Assembly (NCBI GenBank): GCA_947372225.1
Contig: CANBSV010000176.1
Coordinates: 1 to 7,973 of the forward strand
Direction of reading: 5' to 3'
DNA: 7,973 nt
From: Burkholderiales bacterium
GTDB lineage: Bacteria > Pseudomonadota > Gammaproteobacteria > Burkholderiales > Burkholderiaceae_C
Shown here: piece after piece, positions 1-6,190 of the stretch
How positions within the stretch are numbered: the first letter of the stretch is position 1
Layout: each line of letters begins with the position of its first letter
Notes under the pieces: generated by a model
The model's database searches: none
Told to the model about the DNA's origin: nothing
What the model saw: the letters and a program-made list of their open reading frames with translations, nothing else
Translations under genes and position numbers: made by a program

Positions 1-22
1 ATATTTTTCAATCCAACGAAAA
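1..22. repeat. Terminal direct repeat, copy 1 (22 bp)
   Basis: Identical over 22 bases to the other end of the window (7952-7973): atattttt followed by caatccaacgaaaa. It either marks the overlap of a circular sequence of 7951 bp or is the visible part of a terminal or split direct repeat. Its last 14 bases also begin the tandem pair that starts at 9. Confidence 0.95.
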
Positions 23-95
23 GGCCCTTGGTCTTAATTGGGGAAAAGAATCTGTACTATCAATCCAATGAAAAGGTCCTTGGTCTTATTTGGCG
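9..95. repeat. Two imperfect direct repeats, 52-base period
   Basis: Copy A at 9-43 (caatccaacgaaaaggccc onward) and copy B at 61-95 (caatccaatgaaaaggtcc onward) differ at about four of 35 positions. Both continue into A-rich sequence. Two copies in direct orientation beside the terminus could be recombinase-binding repeats or remnants of a duplicated end. Confidence 0.85.
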
Positions 96-295
96 AAATA
101 AATTCGTGAGAGGCAAACAGCATATTTTATCGTTGGAGGGAAAAGGAGAAGCACGAAGAGAAGACCAACGTCGTGCTGCACTGTGTTCGCTCGCACACTC
201 AACATAGTGTACCATTGTCATGGCCGAAAATTCCGACAAGTCTCCACTCACGTTATACGACAAATTCACCATGTATGTGCCGTGTGACATGCTAT

Positions 296-309
296 GTGGC
301 ACGAGCCAC
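296..309. repeat. Hairpin gtggc-acga-gccac near the left end
   Basis: Five-base perfect stem with a four-base loop. Its first eight bases, gtggcacg, are the same as the palindrome at 7935-7946 near the other end, which has the same stem and a two-base loop. Confidence 0.5.
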
Positions 310-390
310 TAATGTATGCACGATACTTGGTGTGTGTTCCCAACCGAGCATGTGATAAGTAGTGGCAGATATGGGACGTGCAGAAGACGA

Positions 391-406
391 CACTATCAGC
401 ATAGTG
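391..406. repeat. Hairpin cactat-cagc-atagtg
   Basis: Six-base perfect stem with a four-base loop in the non-coding 3' region. A hairpin of this size is expected about once by chance in a region this long. Confidence 0.35.
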
Positions 407-422
407 GACAGAAAAGAAGAGA

Positions 423-445
423 TGGTTAGATGGGATTACTAACCA
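423..445. repeat. Hairpin with tggttag/ctaacca stem
   Basis: Seven-base perfect stem (423-429 with 439-445) and a nine-base loop. The left arm is one of the repeated tggttag motifs of this region. Confidence 0.4.
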
Positions 446-486
446 AACAACGCTGTGCTCACAGCGAGATGGGTGAGCCGAAGGGT

Positions 487-504
487 GTGTGTCGGGAGAC
501 ACAC
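487..504. repeat. Hairpin with gtgtgtc/gacacac stem
   Basis: Seven-base perfect stem (487-493 with 498-504) closed by the four-base loop ggga. The stem lies within alternating GT/AC sequence. Confidence 0.4.
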
Positions 505-623
505 GGCTCTCTTATAGTCGTATAGTGCGTCAGTGGTTAGAACAGGTAAGTCAGAGACTCACACATGAACGTCACTTAATCACCACACAGAGATACCCCC
601 ATACAGCGCAGCTATCGCAGTGG

Positions 624-3146
624 TTAGATAGAGTTATGTTCCTGAGTAGTGGCCAAGTCATATAGCCTCGCCGCATTCGGGAGAGCTTGTGCCCGCGAGT
701 AGGACGAGCGTGAGATGGTTGAGCCAGGGGCCCAGCCGCCCATGTCATTGATTATGTTTTGCGGTAATCCGGCCTCCTCCGCCACAGTGGATAACGTGAT
801 GCGTCCACTCTTTGATGAAAAGGAGAGACGTGGCAGGTTTAGTTCGTCGGCGCATTTACGCAAAGCTTCCACCGACTCTTTCGTACGGAGATTGGCTATG
901 GTGCCATTGGTGGGATGACAGCGGGCAAAGAATGGTTGGTTCTCAGATAAATTTCTCGACAGCTCGAAGGCAATGAGACAATCCAGTAACTGGGACTCCA
1001 AAGGTTTCTCTCGTAGGATAGGGTGTGCCATTGCCAGGCGCTTCTTCAGCAGCTTGCCAACGGAATTGGTCGGCTTAGACGTGATGCACCGGACTTCGGC
1101 GCGGCAGATTGACTGCCACGTGGATGGGTCAATAGAGTCTAGTTCTGGCCAGTCAGGCAAACCAAGGGCGACCCGAAGATGGTTATTGCCTCCCGTTATC
1201 ACGACAGGTTTGCTCGAGGACGAACTGGTGAAATGGTAAGTGACATCGCTGCCCCGCAGATAGTGGTTGAGCTTAACTCTCCGACCTTGACGAGTGACAA
1301 AGTCGCCTATGCAGAGGCTGCTACTCCTAATGCCTAATGCCATGCTAAGCGCTTCAATGAGGAAATACCCTCTGTTACTAATGTCATCCGCTCGGGTCCA
1401 AGATCCCGGAGCCCAATACCGGTCGTACATTAAATGGATGAGCGGAAGAGTTATGGGTTGGGTCTGCTCCTGTAGTAAGGAGAGGACGCGACCTCGCTGT
1501 AATGGGGCTTCGGATAGCTGAGCTACCGCGTAGGTCTGTTTCAGCACAGAATTGGTGGACGTTTGAAATATAGCCTTTCTAAAGTGGCCATGGAACTGAA
1601 AAGCGTGATTCAAATTGTCTACTACTGTTGAGACATATGAGAGAGCGAAGTTGTGTGTAGTGACTAAACAGTTGGCGAACTCTGACACATATAACATTGC
1701 TTGCATGTCTGTGATGTTGATCAACAGAGGATTCAACATAGGCTGGGCTTCGGCATTAGCTAGTACAAATCGATTCCACGAATCCCATGCCGTGCGTATA
1801 CCTAGGGGTAGTTGCGCCACTGAAGAGACGTTCCTGTTCCTTAATTGGATGGCGTGACAGTGCTGAACGGTGGAAGTATAAGTTGGCATAGAAGAGCCCG
1901 TAGAAAAGGAACAAGAGCTTAGAACCGAGTTACCCGTCTGGGGTTGTGATGATGTCGATGAGTCTGCAGCTGATGTGTGAAAAGTCTGAGGGCCATGATG
2001 TGTCGTGGGATGAGACAGACCCGTACTCTGGTGCATCACATACGAGGGCCCGTAGCCCGCACAAAAGATCTCCATCGGGACATTGAAGGGATGTGCATAG
2101 ATGGGGCGAGAGGCCCTCGAATATGAGCTGTAACGACTGGAGAGATTAGCAGAGGGTTCTATGATTCTGAGATGTGGCGTTGCTGGAGTCCAAGATGGAT
2201 CGGGGACTGGGTGACCACCCTCGACGGAGACGATACCAAGGTAAGCATTCATGACCGAATTGATGTGACTCGAGAGGCAAGAGCCAGTTTGCTGAGCCAT
2301 ACGGCTATCGCAAAAGAAACCTTTTGACAGATGGGAGAGGTACCCGCCGATGCGGGCGTCAATCAACGTTTGCTTCAGAGGCAATGGATGTACATCTCCT
2401 ACAAAACGAGGGGTGTAGAAACGAGTGGGAGGTTGGCGCACCAGCAGGAGGCCTTTCATATTGGGCACGATTCGGTATGTGCCCGTGGTAGGGTCGAAGG
2501 TGATCAGAGTAGTCTGAGGCAACACACGGAAATAAGCTGCCCACACTAGATCCTCTTCCGAGGACAGGATGACACGCACAGGAGGCGGGAGTATAACAGA
2601 CGAGATTGGCAATGGGCCGCAGAAGGGGCGCTGCCATGCGACAGGAGGCTCTATCGATGCTGCCGAGGAGAGTTGGGTGAGAGGAGGAGGTGGACCGCAG
2701 GTAGTTATGGAGACCCGCATGGGTGGAAGGGCCTCGTCGTCCAGCTTTGAGTAGATCGGGGGTGGCGATCTGGACCTACCCCGCTTGCTTGTCCTAGAGA
2801 GTATGAGCTGTTGTCGCCGATCGCTGTGAATAGAGGTAGTAATGGATACATCATCGTTGAGGTCGCACTTCTCGGAGCCGGAACTGGAGTCGTCGTCTTC
2901 CGAAGCGGAGCAATAATAGATGGCAGAAGATTTGAGGACGAGAGGATAAGCAGGCAGTGTTCGTGACGACTCCGACTTTGACAAATCGAAAGACCCCACC
3001 AAGGGTTTAATTAGATCTAGTAGTGCTGTGGGGGCAACTTGGCTCGTCGACTTCTGTATGGCTTTTGGGGGCACCGTCCCAGGGGCGAGGCGGAAGTTGG
3101 AGGTGGATCTGGTAGGAGCGGAGAGTTCCTTCATTGGAACACTCAT
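624..3146 (-). CDS. Tyrosine recombinase with long unrecognised N-terminal region (840 aa)
   Basis: Expected to insert the circular DNA copy by strand exchange through a phosphotyrosine intermediate, in the nucleus. Residues 447-560 (LPLGIRTAWDSWNRF onward) look like the helical core-binding, SAM-like domain. The catalytic domain is about 590-820, with Arg I R607 in ALSMALGIRSSSL; box II as K779-S-G-R782, with Lys in the usual His place; W805 in GGWAPGST; and nucleophile Y816 in ISRSSYSR (codon 701-699). Residues 1-440 match nothing I know: an acidic serine stretch at 80-99, basic KRGRSRSPPP at 121-130 that could be a nuclear-localisation signal, a region at 195-330 that may be folded, and a Ser/Thr/His-rich linker at 375-430. 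The ATG at 3146 is the first in frame, but the frame is open for 68 further codons of similar Ser/Ala/Pro composition up to TAA at 3353-3351, so the true start may lie upstream through splicing. Ends in TAA. Confidence 0.88.
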   Translation of the reverse strand: MSVPMKELSAPTRSTSNFRLAPGTVPPKAIQKSTSQVAPTALLDLIKPLVGSFDLSKSESSRTLPAYPLVLKSSAIYYCSASEDDDSSSGSEKCDLNDDVSITTSIHSDRRQQLILSRTSKRGRSRSPPPIYSKLDDEALPPMRVSITTCGPPPPLTQLSSAASIEPPVAWQRPFCGPLPISSVILPPPVRVILSSEEDLVWAAYFRVLPQTTLITFDPTTGTYRIVPNMKGLLLVRQPPTRFYTPRFVGDVHPLPLKQTLIDARIGGYLSHLSKGFFCDSRMAQQTGSCLSSHINSVMNAYLGIVSVEGGHPVPDPSWTPATPHLRIIEPSANLSSRYSSYSRASRPIYAHPFNVPMEIFCAGYGPSYVMHQSTGLSHPTTHHGPQTFHTSAADSSTSSQPQTGNSVLSSCSFSTGSSMPTYTSTVQHCHAIQLRNRNVSSVAQLPLGIRTAWDSWNRFVLANAEAQPMLNPLLINITDMQAMLYVSEFANCLVTTHNFALSYVSTVVDNLNHAFQFHGHFRKAIFQTSTNSVLKQTYAVAQLSEAPLQRGRVLSLLQEQTQPITLPLIHLMYDRYWAPGSWTRADDISNRGYFLIEALSMALGIRSSSLCIGDFVTRQGRRVKLNHYLRGSDVTYHFTSSSSSKPVVITGGNNHLRVALGLPDWPELDSIDPSTWQSICRAEVRCITSKPTNSVGKLLKKRLAMAHPILREKPLESQLLDCLIAFELSRNLSENQPFFARCHPTNGTIANLRTKESVEALRKCADELNLPRLSFSSKSGRITLSTVAEEAGLPQNIINDMGGWAPGSTISRSSYSRAQALPNAARLYDLATTQEHNSI

Positions 3147-3430
3147 CGACGGAGCTGATGGGTTTACCCGCGAGAGAGAGTCGAGAGAGGGGTTTAACTG
3201 AAGGGCGGAGCGGGAGCTTCCACTTAGCTCGGACGTGGCTCTGACTGCCGCCTTAGAGACCAGAGGGGTGAGGGCGAATGGCTTATCCGCTTTGCTAGCC
3301 GGTGGTACCGACTTGGCTGCTAAAGATACAGGCAGTGGGCATTGACATGGTTAGTGGTCAGCACAAGATGCATGCGCCACTCATATACGTAATGCACGCT
3401 GCAGAGTGGAGTGATGGAAGCCATGGACGG
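3147..3430 (-). other. Pol-recombinase spacer; open extension of the recombinase frame and possible 3' splice site
   Basis: Between the Pol TAA and the recombinase ATG, bases 3350-3147 read as 68 sense codons in the recombinase frame, rich in Ser, Ala, Pro and Leu like the start of the protein. On the minus strand CACTAAC (3356-3350) resembles a branch point, and about 30 bases on, a pyrimidine-rich run ends in TTTAG at 3320, an acceptor-like AG. If used, the exon would begin at 3319 in codon position 2. Bases 3353-3430 hold nothing else I can identify. Confidence 0.4.
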
Positions 3431-6187
3431 TTAGCGTTTAGAGGACACCGAATTCGTATGCAGAGTGGCTGCCTGTGCTATCCTCCATGCTTTTGGATCT
3501 AGGGTCCACTGATGTCTGGGGTCCACTTGGGCTAAGATTTCTGCTGTGAGAGCAGAGTCGAGCACAGTGGGCGATATAGTGCCCCACGACGGGTCCCGCG
3601 CGACCAGATCTTTCCACGAGCCGTCACGGGATAGTAGATCACACCTCCAATTCTCGGAGCCCTCAATATGAGAGAAGTCTCCGATGTGAAGGTTGAGTGA
3701 GATTGCCTGGAGGATAAACATGCATGCAGTATTTGTTGCGATGGTGCTATGCGCAGTACCCTTGCCAGCCCATGTCAGAGCGGCCATGCTGTCCCCGGCT
3801 AGCCACACGTAGGACATGTTGCATCCTAACACAGCGGCTATCCGTATAGCGAAATATGCGCCGATGAGTTCGGCAACATTTTGAAATTCCGGTTGTCCAG
3901 AGAAGGAAAGGTCTTTTATCGAGATGGCGGCTCCCCCAACCGGGTGAAGCGAAGAGGAACTCTGCCGCCATTCATAGATGAGAATACCAATGCCCTCCAG
4001 CGAAGCATCAAACGTGATTACAGGGCATGTGTGCGGGCGGAGTAGCGGTCGAAACGATTCAAACGATCGTGCGAACGCCGTTGATCGTAGCACAGTGAGT
4101 GCGAGCAATGTACGAAACAACAGTATAACTGACCACAGATGTGGGGTAACAGATATGGAACAACGCGCGGAGAGGCGATGCATTGACGCATGCAAAACAG
4201 CCGTGAATGGTAGCAACAGCGGGCAAATCGTGGCGTAGCGTGAACCCCACGATGCTAACTTCTCCATGAGCAGAAAGGAGATTGGAGCGTCCCGCGTGAC
4301 CGACATAAACCCGTACAGCGCTTTTAGTACATTCTTCTCTGCAATTGTGACAAGTGCTGTTACCGTGTCTAGATTGTAGCCAATGATATCTAGGCGGGTG
4401 GCCGCCTTCGTTTTGTCTGGTGCACACGCTACCGGGCCCATGAGGCCGGTGAACAGCGCTGCGGCTACAGAAAGGTCATGGTTGAGGTGTTCTTGGGTGG
4501 TGGCACCCATCCCATCATCTACGTAGATATTGGTCGTACCCTTCACGCGGCGCTGTAATTCCCATCGGATCGCGCGGGTGACGGTATCAAAGGCGAAAGG
4601 TTGGCCCGCCCAGCCGAAGATGCCCGCTATAAAGAATATAATAGAGCCACAGAATAACGCCGCTGCCATCCATTTGATGTGCTCTACGCAAAATACTAGC
4701 TGCGTGTACGCACCCTTGACATCCATCAACCACAGGATGATATCTTGATTGGGAAACATGTCACGCGCTCGAAGAACCATATGTACAACTTCGTCTATGG
4801 TTGGGTTATGTATGGCCCCGTACCGCGCCTCACAGGCGTCACGCACCTCCACTGAGTTCAAAGCCGCGAAGGGGGGTTGAGCCCATGTGGGGTCGATCAA
4901 AGCACGGCCGCCAGGCTTACCGGGTTTAGTTGTCCAGGCCAGACGACTGGTATGAAACTCCTTGACATGTGCTTCTGCGACATGACGAGGCAGAACAATG
5001 GACAGCTGAGCAGCGCCGTGCGTATCATAATACGTTTTATCTACCGTGGTGTGAAGTTTCCTATACGCGGGACTCATTGGCGGTGCCGTTGGCAAGGTGC
5101 CATTGGGCACGAAAGCCGGAGGCAGCGTTACAGATACACCATTTGCTACATCGAGAATGGCCGCCATGTGCGGATTCTCCGGGTGTAGCGTGTCAATTAC
5201 CCGTTGGGGTGTAAGGAGCTGCTTCACTTTTGCCGAATCGATGCGGCGTCGAGCAAGCTCATCTAGCGAATACTTACAATCTGCGAAGTCAGCGAGGTCT
5301 TTGTCTCGTGCCTCGGTAGGCCATTCGAAGCCGGCTCCCCATGCAAGTGCATGCTCCTCCGTAAAGTGCTTGTTAGCTGAAGAGACGGCTTGTTGGGCGA
5401 GTCGAAGAAATTCTTCTCTTGTGGGCCCAACTTCGGGGAGTGTAACTAGAGTCGAGATTTCTACCATCGATTGAACCACGCTGTCTATAGCCGCTTGAAC
5501 CTCCGGTGAGAATCTAGTGTCTCGTGGCCATGACGGATGTGCTCGGGACGGTTCCACGAGCCTAGGTATGAACTCTACTGGGGGATTGTGATATCCTACT
5601 ATTTGCGTCGGAGTGACATCGAAGTAGTCTCTCGCGCGCTTGCAATTGCGGCGCGAGGACCAACTAAGCGTACTTGACAAACCATCATCCGCCATTCCCA
5701 ACACCATTGACCGGTGAGAGGGGTTGTGGCTGACACTTAGGGTGTCGGGACGGGGTCGGTGCAGAACTGCCGGACTCGGGGAGCCGTGCAGGGACACCTC
5801 TGGACCAAGTGGGCCAGGATGAGGGAGAAGCGTACTTCTGCACTCATCAACACCAGGGCAGGGCCCTTCGAGTAACGCCTCAGCACCAGACGCCTCACCA
5901 ACGAGGGACTGGGAACTATTAGGAGGTAATAGCTCAACTACGTGGTCCACCGCGCGACTCGGTTGGGAGCGGGGTGGGCGTGTTGATGTACTTAAGTGCC
6001 CTCTCGCAGTATCGACCAGCACTCCATCATTAATGGTAGCATGCCACTGTATGTGACGGGCTGGGTGCGAAGAGAGGGGAGCTGCTTTCCCAGGCAGCGG
6101 GGTCAGAAAATGATCATGGGGTTTCTTAGGGGGGATGGGACGCCGTCCAAGAACGCAGACTTTGGGCTGCGGTGGACCCCCGAATCC
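3431..6187 (-). CDS. Pol: reverse transcriptase and RNase H
   Basis: Copies the element RNA into DNA and degrades the RNA template. Residues are numbered from the GTG codon at 6022. RT spans about 340-560: LIDPT with R373 upstream, motif A WLMDVKGAYTQ with D434, motif B FGWAGQPFAF at 469-478, motif C YVDDG with D502/D503 (4525-4514). RNase H spans about 665-805: TFDASLEGIG (D672), NVAELIGAY (E718), WLAGDSMAAL (D744), NWRCDLLSRDG (D795), a complete D-E-D-D set. The RNase H-to-end tail is only about 65 residues and shows no methyltransferase motif. The first 200 residues are Pro/Ser-rich and unrecognised, and I see no protease. The frame begins directly after the Gag TAG with no ATG until 5707 (residue 106, HRSMVLGM). 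Expression is therefore either by readthrough, giving a Gag-Pol, or from an internal ATG at 5707 or 5695. GTG at 6022 is an unlikely start in a eukaryote. Ends in TAA. Confidence 0.93.
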   Translation of the reverse strand, partial: GFGGPPQPKVCVLGRRPIPPKKPHDHFLTPLPGKAAPLSSHPARHIQWHATINDGVLVDTARGHLSTSTRPPRSQPSRAVDHVVELLPPNSSQSLVGEASGAEALLEGPCPGVDECRSTLLPHPGPLGPEVSLHGSPSPAVLHRPRPDTLSVSHNPSHRSMVLGMADDGLSSTLSWSSRRNCKRARDYFDVTPTQIVGYHNPPVEFIPRLVEPSRAHPSWPRDTRFSPEVQAAIDSVVQSMVEISTLVTLPEVGPTREEFLRLAQQAVSSANKHFTEEHALAWGAGFEWPTEARDKDLADFADCKYSLDELARRRIDSAKVKQLLTPQRVIDTLHPENPHMAAILDVANGVSVTLPPAFVPNGTLPTAPPMSPAYRKLHTTVDKTYYDTHGAAQLSIVLPRHVAEAHVKEFHTSRLAWTTKPGKPGGRALIDPTWAQPPFAALNSVEVRDACEARYGAIHNPTIDEVVHMVLRARDMFPNQDIILWLMDVKGAYTQLVFCVEHIKWMAAALFCGSIIFFIAGIFGWAGQPFAFDTVTRAIRWELQRRVKGTTNIYVDDGMGATTQEHLNHDLSVAAALFTGLMGPVACAPDKTKAATRLDIIGYNLDTVTALVTIAEKNVLKALYGFMSVTRDAPISFLLMEKLASWGSRYATICPLLLPFTAVLHASMHRLSARCSISVTPHLWSVILLFRTLLALTVLRSTAFARSFESFRPLLRPHTCPVITFDASLEGIGILIYEWRQSSSSLHPVGGAAISIKDLSFSGQPEFQNVAELIGAYFAIRIAAVLGCNMSYVWLAGDSMAALTWAGKGTAHSTIATNTACMFILQAISLNLHIGDFSHIEGSENWRCDLLSRDGSWKDLVARDPSWGTISPTVLDSALTAEILAQVDPRHQWTLDPKAWRIAQAATLHTNSVSSKR
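4007..4723 (-). other. RT catalytic core through first RNase H aspartate
   Basis: This span runs from the motif A aspartate codon (4723-4721) through YVDD (4525-4514) to the first RNase H aspartate (4009-4007). It contains the RT palm, thumb and connection, and it is uninterrupted. It is the best segment for placing the element in a phylogeny because the motifs are unambiguous. Confidence 0.9.
6129..6187 (-). promoter_or_regulatory. Possible stem-loop 3' of the Gag stop (readthrough stimulator)
   Basis: On the minus strand, six bases after TAG, a GGGGG run (6181-6177) begins a foldable segment. GTCCA (6177-6173) pairs with TGGAC (6149-6145); inside it CGCAG (6171-6167) pairs with CTGCG (6158-6154) around the loop CCCAAAGT; an internal loop (C against TTCT) separates the two stems. 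Outer GGGG (6181-6178) can pair with the C-run at 6134-6129 across a bulge. A competing small hairpin GGAC-GGC-GTCC exists at 6148-6138. Spacing and position fit a type-III readthrough element. The pairing was done by eye with no energy calculation, and the segment is also coding. Confidence 0.4.
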
Positions 6188-6190
6188 CTA
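6188..6190 (-). promoter_or_regulatory. In-frame amber codon between Gag and Pol, candidate readthrough stop
   Basis: Gag ends with codons for Phe-Lys-Thr followed by TAG. Translating on in the same frame gives 55 sense codons before the GTG at 6022 and no stop until the TAA of Pol at 3433-3431. The base after TAG is G and the next codon is GGA, as in the murine leukaemia virus gag-pol junction (UAG GGA). The other two genes of the element end in TAA, so this TAG is the only one ending a frame. Readthrough is inferred; a reassigned UAG codon in the host or a point mutation would look the same. Confidence 0.6.

Larger units (their letters stand above)
23..623 (-). other. Non-coding 3' region of the element
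   Basis: Lies downstream of the recombinase TAA and holds no convincing gene: only short frames without motifs. It contains the tandem repeats at 9-95, hairpins at 296-309, 391-406, 423-445 and 487-504, and three copies of tggttaga (423-430, 534-541, 621-628). An eight-base stretch tcgttgga at 130-137 is the reverse complement of tccaacga at 12-19 within the terminal repeat. No AATAAA or ATTAAA is present on the minus strand, so the polyadenylation site is not obvious. Confidence 0.6.

Noticed and set aside
1..623. Canonical polyadenylation signal downstream of the recombinase
   Set aside because: Neither AATAAA nor ATTAAA occurs on the minus strand in this stretch.
525..628. cagtggttag motifs resemble the D-arm (A-box) of a tRNA gene
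   Set aside because: No B-box GGTTCGA-like sequence, acceptor pairing or anticodon stem follows at the right spacing.
4877..5474. Plus-strand open frames of 80-136 codons across the window
   Set aside because: They overlap the strongly supported minus-strand genes, carry no recognisable motif and are of the length expected opposite coding DNA.
6020..6022. GTG as the start codon of Pol
   Set aside because: The element is eukaryotic in type, and the frame is open upstream all the way to the Gag TAG; GTG here is only the first alternative start, not a likely initiation site.
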